Source of the DNA: an uncultured Phycisphaerae bacterium
Lineage (GTDB): Bacteria > Planctomycetota > Phycisphaerae > UBA1845 > Fen-1342
Assembly (NCBI GenBank): GCA_937928595.1
Contig: CALGJV010000003.1
Span: 124,001-188,000, forward strand
Length of the DNA stretch: 64,000 nt
Direction of reading: 5' to 3'
The notes beneath the pieces are model-generated. The model saw nothing but the letters and a program-made list of their open reading frames with translations, did not search any database and was not told where the DNA came from. Positions 51,937 through 60,899 of the stretch are shown here, piece after piece. The position numbers and the translations under genes were made by a program. Position 1 is the stretch's first letter. Each line of letters begins with the position of its first letter.

Positions 51937-53018
51937 GCGCTCCCCTCCCTGTCGCCGTGGTGGGCGCCGGCCACATGGGCCGGCACCACGTCCGCACCCT
52001 CGCCAACCTGCCGGGCGCCCGCCTGGTGGCCGTGGTCGACAGCAACGTCGAGCGGGCCCGCGCCTTGGCCGAGCCGGTGGGGGCCCGGTTCGCCGATCGG
52101 CTCACCCCGGAGCTGGGCGACGTGGCCGCGGCGACCGTGGCCGTGCCGACCGTGCACCACCTGGCGGTGAGCCGGCCGCTGATCGAGCGCGGCATCCACC
52201 TGCTGATCGAGAAACCGCTGGCGCCGAGCGCGGCGGAGGCCGCGGAGATCGCGGCCCTGGCCCGCCGGCACAACGTGATCGTGGCGGTCGGGCACACGGA
52301 GCGCTTCAACCCGGCCGTGCGGGCGGTGGACCGGCTCGGTCTGCGGCCGAAGTTCGTCGAGACGCACCGGATCAGCCCGTTCACGTTCCGGTCGGCCGAC
52401 ATCGGCGTCGTGTTCGACCTGATGATCCACGACATCGACATCCTGCTGCACCTCGTGGCCGACGAGGTGGCGGACGTGGACGCGGTCGGAGTGAACGTGC
52501 TGGCGCCGTGCGAGGACATCGCCAACGCGCGCGTGCGCTTCCGCGGCGGGGCGGTCGCGAACCTCACGGCGTCGCGGCTGGCGCTGAAGACCGAGCGCAA
52601 GTTGCGCGTGTTCTGCGAGCACGCGTACGTGTCGCTCGACTATCAGAAGAAGGTCGGCATCGCGATCACGTTGGACCGCAATCTGGACGTGCTGAAGCTG
52701 GCGCGCGAGCGGAACCTCGAGGACCTGTCGCAGATGGCCGGGCTCGACTTCGGGAAGCTCGTGCACGTCGAACCGCTCCAGATCGACGACCAGGACCCGC
52801 TGCGGGCCGAGCACAGCGCGTTCCTCGACAGCATCCGCGGCGGGACCCGTCCCCCCGTGAGTGCCGAGGACGGTCTGGCGGCGGTGGCGCTGGCCGAGCG
52901 GATTGTGGCGTCGCTGGCGGCGCACCGCTGGGACGGGGCGGCCGGGGACCGCGTCGGGTTGCAGGCCGATATCTTCGGTCAGGCCATGCGGCGCGCGGGG
53001 GACGGGCCGGCGGGCTGA
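51933..53018 (+). CDS. Gfo/Idh/MocA oxidoreductase, GnnA-like by position
   Basis: A 361-residue NAD(P)-dependent sugar oxidoreductase. The Rossmann start is VAVVGAGHMGRHHVRTL, then the EKPLAPSAAEAAEIA motif (about 90), and the second domain with VGHTERFNPAVRAVDRL and DLMIHDIDILLHLV, where the last His is catalytic in this family. The GTG start overlaps the lpxA stop, so it is cotranslated with lpxA. In Acidithiobacillus, GnnA, of this family and next to lpxA, oxidises UDP-GlcNAc at C3 so that an aminotransferase GnnB can make UDP-GlcNAc3N for N-linked acyl lipid A. No aminotransferase follows here. The family is certain; GnnA is inference by position. Confidence 0.82.
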   Translation: MSAPLPVAVVGAGHMGRHHVRTLANLPGARLVAVVDSNVERARALAEPVGARFADRLTPELGDVAAATVAVPTVHHLAVSRPLIERGIHLLIEKPLAPSAAEAAEIAALARRHNVIVAVGHTERFNPAVRAVDRLGLRPKFVETHRISPFTFRSADIGVVFDLMIHDIDILLHLVADEVADVDAVGVNVLAPCEDIANARVRFRGGAVANLTASRLALKTERKLRVFCEHAYVSLDYQKKVGIAITLDRNLDVLKLARERNLEDLSQMAGLDFGKLVHVEPLQIDDQDPLRAEHSAFLDSIRGGTRPPVSAEDGLAAVALAERIVASLAAHRWDGAAGDRVGLQADIFGQAMRRAGDGPAG

Positions 53019-53066
53019 GCGGGCGCGGGCCGGGCGCGGCGGTCCGTGTCGGGGAGGCGGACGGCG

Positions 53067-53984
53067 CTAGCGCGGCGGCGTGTGGCGGTCGGCGGCGAGC
53101 GCGGCGGCGATGTTGCGGGAGGCCTCTTTCCAGCGCTTGGCTCCGGGGTAGATGATCACCGTGTCGCTCGTGGCGATGCGGATGGCCTCCGGCACGCGTT
53201 CGTCGCGCCAATAGCGCTCGTCCATGCAGTAGACCAGCTGGATCGGCGGGGCCGTCGCGGCGGATCTCAGCGCGGCTTGGAGGCGCGGCAGGCCCGACTG
53301 GAGCCGTGCCGTTTCCGCGCCCAGCGTGGCGTGGTCCACGAAGCGCACGTTCCGGCAGACGGCCTGCACCTCGCGGCAGAGGCGCGTCGCGCGCTCGAGC
53401 CGTCCCTCCGTTCCGCTGACGCTGGGGTACCAGATCAGCTCGACGTCGGTGGGGAGCTGCCGCAGCCCCGTGCGCAGACGTTCGAAATCGACCGTCACGC
53501 GGCCTTCGAGGTAGTCCTCGATCGAGCTCTCGTGCTCCAGCAGGATCGCGCGCGAGCCGGTGGCCGCGCACGCGGCCCGGATGGCCTCGGCCAGGCGCGC
53601 CCAGCCGTTGGGGTTGTCGAGTCCGCTGCGCCGCAGGATGGGCGAGGTCTTGAGCCCGGGGATGATGCGGACGCCCGCCGCGCGGTCCTGAATGCGTCGG
53701 AGCAGCGCAAGCTGGCCGGGGTCGACCGACACGATGGCCGCGTCGGCCACGCCGCGCCAGGCCGCCAGACCGTCGACCACGTCGTCGAGCCGCTGCGGGT
53801 CGTCCGACGCCTCGACCCACGGCAGCAAGACTTTCGCGGCCGGCTGCGTGGTCGGCGCCGGACCGGCCGGCGCGGTGACGGCCGGGCGGGATTCCTGGCC
53901 GGCGGCGCGGCCGCAGCCGGCGAGCAGGAGGAGCCCGGCGGCGATGGCCGCCAGGGCAGAAGGAATGGGGCGGGGTCTGGACAT
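53067..53984 (-). CDS. Predicted lipoprotein of unknown function
   Basis: The 305-residue product has an N-terminal lipoprotein signal (LAAIAAGLLLLAGC, lipid Cys24), a Pro/Thr linker with GPAPTTQPAAK, then an alpha/beta domain of about 250 residues. It alternates strands and helices (VADAAIVSVDPGQLALLRRI, VRIIPGLKTSP, SRAILLEHES, VELIWYPSVSG, IQLVYCMDERYW). A C-terminal stretch TVIIYPGAKRWKEASRNIA would be the last beta-alpha unit. This looks like a TIM-barrel or glycoside-hydrolase-like fold without recognised catalytic residues. I do not know its function. It lies convergent with the oxidoreductase and next to the broken acyltransferase. Confidence 0.6.
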   Translation of the reverse strand: MSRPRPIPSALAAIAAGLLLLAGCGRAAGQESRPAVTAPAGPAPTTQPAAKVLLPWVEASDDPQRLDDVVDGLAAWRGVADAAIVSVDPGQLALLRRIQDRAAGVRIIPGLKTSPILRRSGLDNPNGWARLAEAIRAACAATGSRAILLEHESSIEDYLEGRVTVDFERLRTGLRQLPTDVELIWYPSVSGTEGRLERATRLCREVQAVCRNVRFVDHATLGAETARLQSGLPRLQAALRSAATAPPIQLVYCMDERYWRDERVPEAIRIATSDTVIIYPGAKRWKEASRNIAAALAADRHTPPR

Positions 53985-54020
53985 TGGATTCTCCGTGCCG
54001 CGCGCCGTCGGCGGGGCGGG

Positions 54021-54604
54021 CTACAGCGAGTAGACCGTGCCGCCGCGCCGCAGGCGGATGGCGCGCTTGCCTTCGTTTCCCTGCTTCATGAAGAACTCGG
54101 TGACGACCCGCTGGATATCGGGTTCGGCGTCGACCCACAGCGTGCTCGCCTCGGTCGCGTACTTGCTCAGGTAGTCGTCGATCGAGCAGAGCCGGCGAGC
54201 GGGACGCCACCGACGACCGTCTCGGGTGGAACATCGCGGGTGACGAGGCTGCCCGCCGCGATGACGGCGTTCGGTCCGATCGTGACGCCGCCGAGGACAA
54301 TGCTTTGCGAGCCGACGAACACGTTGTCATGGATGACGATCTTGCCGACGATGTTGACCGCTGTCGTGCGACCAACGCGGTTGAGCATCATCACCGCGCC
54401 GTCGTGGTTGAGGAAGGCCACGCGCGCGGTGACGATCACGTTGTTGCCGAACCGGCACAGGTGCGGTTCCCCGATCACGGGATGCGAGAGCACGCAGTTA
54501 TTCCCGATGATCGCGCCGCGGCGCCGATAGTAGCGGATCGATCCCAGCGCCGAGTGCTCCAAACGATCGGCCAGAGAACGCAGCATCGACACCAACCGGC
54601 CCAT
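54021..54604 (-). pseudogene. Hexapeptide acyltransferase (WbbJ-like) disrupted by a one-base frameshift
   Basis: From ATG 54604 the frame encodes a left-handed beta-helix acetyltransferase of about 145 residues: GAIIGNNCVLSHPVIGEP, NHDGAVMMLN, NVFVGSQSIVLGGVTIGPNA, AAGSLVTRDVPPETVVGGVP. At about 54200 it leaves the frame and stops at 54167. Adding one base in the CCCG run there restores VGGVPARRLCSIDDYLSKYA, the standard end of the family, with 48 further residues in a coding-like frame ending at TAG 54021-54023. So an intact gene would span 54021-54604 (about 194 residues). It would acetylate a sugar of the surface glycan made by the adjacent cluster. The shift may be a real mutation or a sequencing error. 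Confidence 0.75.
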
Positions 54605-54617
54605 GCGATTGCTCCTT

Positions 54618-55955
54618 TCACGCGGTGGACTTGCGGGAGTGCCTCTGCACGGCGCGGCGCAGCACGGCGGACGCGCCCAGCAGCGACAATGTGCTCTCGG
54701 TGAGTTGTCCGAGCGCCACGGCGGCCGCGGCGCCGCAGGCCCCGTACCGGGGGACGAGCGCGAAGCTCGCCGCGACGTTCACGCCGAGTTGGGTCAGTCC
54801 GAACAGGAAGTTCAGCCGCACGCGGCCCAGGGCCAGCAGGGTGTTTCCGGCCGGTGAGCTGATGCCGAAGCACACCACGGCCAGCATCAGAATCGTGCCC
54901 GGCTCGAATCCGGCCGCCTTGCCGGCACCCCACACCAGCGTGATTCCCCAGCGTCCGGCGAGCAACCAGAGCACGAACACGCCGGCGAGGACGAGGGCCT
55001 GCTTGGCGGACAACTCCCACATGCGGCGGCGCAGCCGGGCCGGCTCGCCGACGAGGCCGCTCATGTACGGAAAAGCAGTCTGTAGCAGCGACATCGGCAG
55101 CAGGCGCGTCGCGTTCGCCACGAGCAGGCCGATCGAGTAGATGCCGACGGCCGCGTCGGACCCGGTGAGGGACTTCAGTATCACGACGGCCAGCGTCACG
55201 TTCGCGAACCCTGCCAGATTGGCCAGGACGCTGAAGAACCCGAAGGACAGCAACTGCCGCAGCACAACCAGCCGTGGCCGAATCCACCCGAGGTAGCCGC
55301 GGGTCGCGAACAGCAGGAGCGCCAGGTTGGTGGCGGGCGCGACGATGAGCGTTGCGAAGAAGCCGGGCAGTCCGTAGAGCCACGTGGCCCCGACCAGGAG
55401 CACGAGGCTCACGGCCTGGGTGATCGCGGTGTAACGTGCGGAGCGGCGGATGTCCCGGACTGCCTGCATGAGCACGAGCGGAATGCGGGCCAGCGCTGCC
55501 AGCGGGATGTACGGCGCGACGACCAGGAGGTACGTGCGGAGCTGCGCGTCGGCCGGGAGGCCGAGGACGGCGAGCGCCAGGACATACAGCAGCGTGATGC
55601 AGAGGCAGGACGTGCCGCTCCAGACAAAGCCCGCGATGTACAACTCACGCCGGCGGCGGTCGTCGACGGGCTCCGCGGCGAACTTGAGCACGGCCGTCGT
55701 GATCCCGAGATCGGCGCCGATCGCAATCAGGTCCGCGATCTGCGTCACGTACGTCATCTGCCCGAGTTCCTCGAGCGTCAGGATGCCCGTGAGCAGCACG
55801 CGGCGGATCAGGCTGATGCCCTGCGTGAAGGCCAGCGCGACGAACAGGTGCGGCACCCCCGTCGTGACCAGCCGCCGCGCGTCGGTGCGCGCGTGCGCGA
55901 CCAGCCGCTGCCAGCGGCCGGGTGCGGCGACGGGCTCGGGCGACTCAACCGACAT
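54618..55955 (-). CDS. Polysaccharide flippase (Wzx/MviN-like)
   Basis: The 445-residue protein has about 12-14 membrane helices with a short cytoplasmic start (MSVESPEPVAAPG), the pattern of the MATE/Wzx lipid-linked oligosaccharide flippases. Helices include LFVALAFTQGISLIRRVLL, LVVAPYIPLAALARIPLVLM, YGLPGFFATLIVAPATNLALLL and ALVLAGVFVLWLLAGRWGITLV. The charged loops (RIPLVLMQAVRDIRRSA) between helices 4 and 5 are typical. It would move the glycan repeat unit across the inner membrane. The start at 55955 overlaps the glycosyltransferase stop by 11 nt. Confidence 0.8.
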   Translation of the reverse strand: MSVESPEPVAAPGRWQRLVAHARTDARRLVTTGVPHLFVALAFTQGISLIRRVLLTGILTLEELGQMTYVTQIADLIAIGADLGITTAVLKFAAEPVDDRRRRELYIAGFVWSGTSCLCITLLYVLALAVLGLPADAQLRTYLLVVAPYIPLAALARIPLVLMQAVRDIRRSARYTAITQAVSLVLLVGATWLYGLPGFFATLIVAPATNLALLLFATRGYLGWIRPRLVVLRQLLSFGFFSVLANLAGFANVTLAVVILKSLTGSDAAVGIYSIGLLVANATRLLPMSLLQTAFPYMSGLVGEPARLRRRMWELSAKQALVLAGVFVLWLLAGRWGITLVWGAGKAAGFEPGTILMLAVVCFGISSPAGNTLLALGRVRLNFLFGLTQLGVNVAASFALVPRYGACGAAAAVALGQLTESTLSLLGASAVLRRAVQRHSRKSTA

Positions 55956-57207
55956 GCCAGCAGGCCTCGACGAGCGCCAGGGTGTTGGTCCGGAAGATCT
56001 CCGCGCTGCCCTCGCGGCGCACGAGTTCCACACCCGCGTCCGCGAGCCGCGCCCGCAGCGCCGGATCGAGGATGAGCTGCCGCAGGCACGCGGCGTACGC
56101 GTCGGGCCCGCCGTCGACGGCGAAAGCCGTCTCGCCCGGCCGCACGAACTGCGTGTAGCTCTCCAGGTTCCGCACGACCGGCACGGCCCGGCAGTACAGC
56201 GCTTCGAGGATGCTGACCGGGAAGGCGTCGAACGGCACCGTGTTGATCGCGGCGTGGGACAGTTGCAGCGCGACGGCCATCTGGTCGGCGGTCAGCACCG
56301 GCGGCAGGAGCGCCACGCGGTCCCGCAGCCCGGCCGCGGCGAGCCGCGCCAGCAGCTCGCGCTCGTAGTCTTCCTGCCGCATGCTGCCGCGCACGAGCAG
56401 AAGAAAGACGTTGTGACCCTCCTGCGCGAGCCGGATGAACGCGTCGACCGCGATCTCGACGCGGTACATGCGGTGCAGATGGCGGTTGTGGATGATTACG
56501 AAGGGCCCCTCCGGCACGCCCCACGCGCGCCGGGCCGCGGCCAGCACCTCGGGCGGGCGCGGCGCGAACGTCGCGAGATCGATGCCGCGCACGAACACCT
56601 GGATCTGCTCCGGTGGGACGCCGTAGTGCTCGCGGTAAAGCCGCGCCACCGCCGGGCTCGACGTGTGGATGCGGTCGAAGGACGCCAGGGCGCGAATCTC
56701 GCGCCGCCGGATACCCGGGAACCGCGGCCCGTAGCCCCACAGGTGCACCAGCAGGCCGGGACGCCGCCCGCGCGGCGGCCAGCCGAGCCGTTTCAGCAGG
56801 TAGTACGCGGTCATGCCGCCCGCGGTCATGGACTGGAAGTGCAGCACGCCCGGCCGCACGCGGCGCACCAGGTCGAGCAGCCGGCCGGCGCGGGTCCAGC
56901 CCTGCCACAGGCGGAAGGCCAGCGCGGCGGGGCGCGTCCGGGTTTCGACCGCGATGGGCCCGCCCTCGTCGCCTTCGCCAGCGGGCGGGGTCGCGGGCCG
57001 CGGTCGGCGACGCAGGAGCCAGTCCGGCGCGTGGCCGCCGAGCGGCACGATCTCGTCGAAAACCTCGCGCGATTCGGGGCTGATTTCGGGCTGGAGGTCG
57101 GCCAGGACCATGCGGTAGCCGGCGGCGCGCAGCATGCCCGCAGGGATGCGGACGTGGACGCTGTGTCCGCCGCCGACGACCACGACGCAGCCGCGCGGTT
57201 CAGGCAC
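55945..57207 (-). CDS. GT4-family glycosyltransferase
   Basis: A 420-residue GT-B fold glycosyltransferase. The N-terminal domain has VVVVGGGHSVHVRIPAGMLRAAGY (about 8-31), VLHFQSMTAGGMTAYYLLKRLG, and HTSSPAVARLYREHYGV. The C-terminal sugar-nucleotide domain has PFVIIHNRHLHRMYRVEIAV, VRGSMRQEDYERELLARL, LTADQMAVALQLS and the closing EALYCRAVPVVRN, where the E-x7-E-like region binds the donor ribose. It would add a sugar to the surface glycan. The stop is followed by the flippase; the start overlaps the CapK-like gene by 8 nt. Confidence 0.82.
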   Translation of the reverse strand: MPEPRGCVVVVGGGHSVHVRIPAGMLRAAGYRMVLADLQPEISPESREVFDEIVPLGGHAPDWLLRRRPRPATPPAGEGDEGGPIAVETRTRPAALAFRLWQGWTRAGRLLDLVRRVRPGVLHFQSMTAGGMTAYYLLKRLGWPPRGRRPGLLVHLWGYGPRFPGIRRREIRALASFDRIHTSSPAVARLYREHYGVPPEQIQVFVRGIDLATFAPRPPEVLAAARRAWGVPEGPFVIIHNRHLHRMYRVEIAVDAFIRLAQEGHNVFLLLVRGSMRQEDYERELLARLAAAGLRDRVALLPPVLTADQMAVALQLSHAAINTVPFDAFPVSILEALYCRAVPVVRNLESYTQFVRPGETAFAVDGGPDAYAACLRQLILDPALRARLADAGVELVRREGSAEIFRTNTLALVEACWHVG

Positions 57208-58564
57208 GGGCGAGGTCCTCCGACGTCACGACGATGCGCTGCTTGCCGGCCCGCGTCAGCGGGATGTCCGGCACGGGCTGGATGTCGAGGTCGAGGCCGA
57301 GCGGGCCGAGGTAGGCGAACGCCGCCCGGATCTCGGCCATCCGCGGCGGCGTGAGCTCGACCGCGGGCACGATGCGCAGCGTCGCGCGGCCCGGCTCGTC
57401 CTGGACGAACTGGAAGCGGTAAATGTGCGCGAAGAACGTCCCGTGCAGCGCGTTGATGCTCGTCAGCGGGAACCGGGTGCCGTCCCGCAGGACGAGGTAC
57501 TCCTGTCCACGGCCGTCGATTCGGGCCAGCCGCTGGTGTTCGCGCCCGCAGGCCGGGCACGGGCCCGGCGCGTCCCATGCGCCGTGATCGGCCGTGCGAT
57601 AGCGAATCAGCGGCATGACCCGGTTGAGATAGCCCGTCCCCGTCAGCTCCCCGGTCTGGTCCGGCGCAGTGATCGGGCGGCCGTCCGCGTCGAGCAGCTC
57701 GAGGAAGCCGTGGTTCGGCAGGAAATGAAACGCGGTGGTGCCTTCGCACCAGCCGCCCAGCAGCGCCAGCTCGCCGTGGCCGTAGTGCGAGTAGACGCGG
57801 CAGCCGAAAACGTTGCGGAACAGCTCGATCTGCCAGGGGTAGACCGCTTCGCTGCCGCAGAGGATTCCCTGGGGCGTTGAGGCGAGGCGGCGGCCGATGC
57901 GCTGGAGGATGTTGGCCAGGAGCGTGAGCGCGGACGGGTACACGTGCAGCCACTTGGGGCGGTAGTCGTCGATCAACCGCACGATTTCGGCGACCGTGTC
58001 ATCCTTCAGGTGGTAAGTGCTGATCGTGAGGCGATTCTCCAGCCGGTCGCGCTCGTACAAGCGCCGGCCGCCGTCAAGGAGCGCGCCGCGGAGCGTGACG
58101 ATCCGGTCGCCGCGCCGAACGCCGATGCGGCTCCAGAGCGCGAAGATGCAGCCGTTCTCGAAGCTGGCGATGCCGCGCGGGCTCGCGAGGGCCGCGATCG
58201 TGCCGGTCGAGCCGCCGGTCGTGTGCCGCACGATGCGGAGTTCGCTCACGCCCGGCCGAACCATCCGCGGGCCGTGCTCCAGCAGATCGGCCTTGCTGAT
58301 CGTCGGCAGCCGCGGCAGGTCGTCCACGCCGCGGAAAGCGGCGACATCGACGCCCGCCCGGGCGTAGAGGTCGCGGTAAAACGGGATGTGCGCGGCGGCG
58401 TCGCGGACCAGCTCCGTCAGGCGGCGGTCGTGGTAAGCGCGGATCTCGGCCGTCGTCCAGCGGTCGGTGGCCAGTGATTCGCGCAGGCCCTGGTGAAACA
58501 GGCGACGCTTGTGGAACGCCCCGAGGTAGTAAGTCAGGCGTCGCAGGAGGCCGCCGAGGCTCAT
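57200..58564 (-). CDS. CapK/PaaK-like adenylate-forming enzyme
   Basis: A 454-residue member of the phenylacetate-CoA ligase (COG1541) family. It has IVRHTTGGSTGTIAALASP (the ATP loop, about 115), VYPSALTLLANIL, GILCGSEAVYPWQ, the Y-G-x-G-E motif in SHYGHGELALLGG, and RYRTADHG followed by a four-cysteine-like CPACG segment. The C-terminal swinging domain has an RIDGRGQEYLVLRDG loop. Relatives in capsule loci (CapK) are thought to activate a carboxylic acid or amino acid for attachment to glycan. The stop and start overlap both neighbours (4 nt upstream, 8 nt downstream), so it is an integral part of the cluster. The substrate is unknown. Confidence 0.78.
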   Translation of the reverse strand: MSLGGLLRRLTYYLGAFHKRRLFHQGLRESLATDRWTTAEIRAYHDRRLTELVRDAAAHIPFYRDLYARAGVDVAAFRGVDDLPRLPTISKADLLEHGPRMVRPGVSELRIVRHTTGGSTGTIAALASPRGIASFENGCIFALWSRIGVRRGDRIVTLRGALLDGGRRLYERDRLENRLTISTYHLKDDTVAEIVRLIDDYRPKWLHVYPSALTLLANILQRIGRRLASTPQGILCGSEAVYPWQIELFRNVFGCRVYSHYGHGELALLGGWCEGTTAFHFLPNHGFLELLDADGRPITAPDQTGELTGTGYLNRVMPLIRYRTADHGAWDAPGPCPACGREHQRLARIDGRGQEYLVLRDGTRFPLTSINALHGTFFAHIYRFQFVQDEPGRATLRIVPAVELTPPRMAEIRAAFAYLGPLGLDLDIQPVPDIPLTRAGKQRIVVTSEDLARA

Positions 58565-60735
58565 GGCGCGGCGGCCTCGGGCCGCGCGACCCCGCGGCAC
58601 GCGGCGTCGACCGCGAAGCTCTGCTCGGTGGCCCGCAGCGTCGCTTCGACCGGCAGCGGCACCGGGCCCCGGCCGGCCAGATACTCGGCCAGCGCGGCCA
58701 ATTCCTCGCAATGTCCCTTGCTGCTCTTGCCGCCCGCGGCGCCGGCGCTGCACCCCGAGCCGAAGCTGCGGACGTAATCGTCGATTACGAACGTCTTGCC
58801 ATCCCAGTGGGCCTCGCAGCGCTCTTTGCCGAGATCCTTGCGCTTCCGGCCGCTCACCGTGTATGTCAAGGTGGCGACCGAGCCGTCGGCGTAGCGCAGC
58901 GTCGCGACGAAGTTGTCGCCGGGAGGACCGCCGACCCCGGGCGGCGGTGCCGCCACGTCGAGTTCGGCCACGGCCACTTCGTCGCCCACGAGGGCGTTGA
59001 ACAAATCGAACATGTGGCAGGCTTCCCCGATGATGCGCCCGCCGCCCGCGGCCGAGTAGATCCAACTGTCCCGCGGGGCCGGGTCGGCCAGCACGCGGTA
59101 GTTGAGCACCAGCGGCCCGACGCGGCCGCGGAGCAGCCGGCGGAGCTGCACGGCGTGCGGGCTGAAGCGGCGGTTGAACCCGACCATGAAGTAGCGATCC
59201 GTCTCGGCCAGCGCCGCCCGCAGCTCGGCGAGCTGGCCGACGTCGATGGCCGCGGGCTTCTCGGTGAACACGTGCTTGCCCGCCCGCAGCGCCGCAATCG
59301 AGAGCGGCGCGTGCGTGTCGTGACGGGTCGCGATCAACACCAGTTGTACGGCCGGATCGCGGAGCAGTTCGGCCGCGTCGGAATACGCGTGAGCGGCCCC
59401 GACCTGGCGGCCGATGTCCTGCGCCTGGGCGCCGTTCCGGTCGCACGTCGCGACGACCTGAAAGCGGTCGGTGAGCGTGGCGAGGTTCGGCAGGTGCGTG
59501 CTCGTGCAGAAACCGCCCAAGCCGATAATGCCCAGGCCGATCTTCCCCGTGGCCGGCTTCGGCGTCGGCAACGCGACGGCTCGGTTCACCTTGGGCGCGG
59601 AGGCCGCGAGCGACTCGGTCAGGTTGTATTTCAGCACGACGCCGAGCGGACGGGCCGCGCCCTCGGCCGCGAGCGCGGCGAAGGCCGCGTCGGCCCGCTC
59701 GAACGGGTACTCGGCGGAGATGAGCGGGTCGAGCCGGAGCCGGCCGGACGCGAGCAGCGCCAGGATCGCGTCCATGTTGCGGTTCTCGGTCCAGCGGACA
59801 TAGGCGTAGGGGTAGTCCTGCCCACCCTCTTCGTAGTTCGGGTCGTAGCGGCCGGGCCCGTAGCTGCACGAGATGAGGAAGTCGATTTCCTTGCGGTAGA
59901 ACGGGTCGCGGTCGAACTCCAGCGGCACGGCGCCGACGACGACCACGCGGCCCTTGCGGCGCGTCATCTGCATGGCGTCCTGGCAGACGCCCGGCGCGCT
60001 GGTGGCTGCGGTGATCAGCGTCGCGTCGGCGCCCATCTGGCCGGTGCGCTGAAGCACCTCGTTCGCGGCGTCCTCGCTCGCGGCCGCGAAGCAGTCGGCA
60101 AACCCGAGCGCCTGCGCCTCGGCCACGCGCTGCGGGTTCAGGTCGAGACCGATCACCCGCACACCCGACGCCGCCAGCAGTTGCAGCGTGATCTGGCCGA
60201 GCAGCCCGAGCCCGAGCACCACGGCCGTTTCGCCCAGCCGCAGGTCCGCGCGGCGGACGCCCTGGAGCGCGATCGTCGCCACGGTCGTACCGGATGCCTG
60301 CCGCACGTCGCAGCCCGGCGGCAGCTTCGCCACGAGGTTCACCGGGACGGCCGCGACCTCCGCGTGCGCGGCGTAGCCCATGCCCGCGCACGCGACCCAG
60401 TCGCCGACCGCGAGATGCTGCACGTCGCCGCCGACCGCGATGATGCGCCCGGCGCTGCTGTAACCCAGCGGCCCGCGCGCCTCGAGCTTCGAGCGCACCC
60501 GCGCCAGCGTCTTCTTTACGCCGTTCACGCGGACCATTTCGAGCACCTGCGCGATCCGCTGCGGGTGCTCCTTGATCTTCTGGACGAGGCTGCCGGCCGC
60601 CGCCTTGACGCCGGCGACTTCCGTGCCGGTGGAGATGAACGAGTACGCGACCTCGACCAGCACCTGGCCACGGCCGAGCCCCGGAGTCGGGACGTCGGTT
60701 ACCACGACGCGCTGGCCGAGCAGAACCTGCTTCAT
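58561..60735 (-). CDS. Bi-domain oxidoreductase: zinc-less alcohol dehydrogenase-like plus Gfo/Idh/MocA
   Basis: In 724 residues, an MDR-type dehydrogenase (1-355) is joined to a Gfo/Idh/MocA oxidoreductase (about 370-715). The first half begins VVVTDVPTPGLGRGQVLVEVAYSFISTGTE, then GYSSAGRIIAVG, and the nucleotide loop AVVLGLGLLGQ. The usual structural-zinc cysteines are not seen. The second half has GIIGLGGFCTSTHLPNL, a TEKPAAIDVGQLAELRAAL motif near 470 and EACHMFDLFNALVG. Such fusions are recurrent in capsule and heparinase-type loci, where they are thought to modify a nucleotide sugar. The ATG at 60735 has no clear Shine-Dalgarno. It is the first gene of the overlapping run down to the acyltransferase. 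Confidence 0.85.
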   Translation of the reverse strand: MKQVLLGQRVVVTDVPTPGLGRGQVLVEVAYSFISTGTEVAGVKAAAGSLVQKIKEHPQRIAQVLEMVRVNGVKKTLARVRSKLEARGPLGYSSAGRIIAVGGDVQHLAVGDWVACAGMGYAAHAEVAAVPVNLVAKLPPGCDVRQASGTTVATIALQGVRRADLRLGETAVVLGLGLLGQITLQLLAASGVRVIGLDLNPQRVAEAQALGFADCFAAASEDAANEVLQRTGQMGADATLITAATSAPGVCQDAMQMTRRKGRVVVVGAVPLEFDRDPFYRKEIDFLISCSYGPGRYDPNYEEGGQDYPYAYVRWTENRNMDAILALLASGRLRLDPLISAEYPFERADAAFAALAAEGAARPLGVVLKYNLTESLAASAPKVNRAVALPTPKPATGKIGLGIIGLGGFCTSTHLPNLATLTDRFQVVATCDRNGAQAQDIGRQVGAAHAYSDAAELLRDPAVQLVLIATRHDTHAPLSIAALRAGKHVFTEKPAAIDVGQLAELRAALAETDRYFMVGFNRRFSPHAVQLRRLLRGRVGPLVLNYRVLADPAPRDSWIYSAAGGGRIIGEACHMFDLFNALVGDEVAVAELDVAAPPPGVGGPPGDNFVATLRYADGSVATLTYTVSGRKRKDLGKERCEAHWDGKTFVIDDYVRSFGSGCSAGAAGGKSSKGHCEELAALAEYLAGRGPVPLPVEATLRATEQSFAVDAACRGVARPEAAAP

Positions 60736-60899
60736 GGCGGAATCCGTGTCCGGCCACGGGCGGCGGCTGCGTGTGAGGGGGGCCGCCCCCGCGCGGGGGC
60801 TCCCCGAGGCAATCGGCACAAAGTCGTTGTGCATGCGGCAGTTACGGCCGCGACCGGCGCCCGGAGCACGCGCATTCTATCGGTCGTGCGGGAGGCGGG

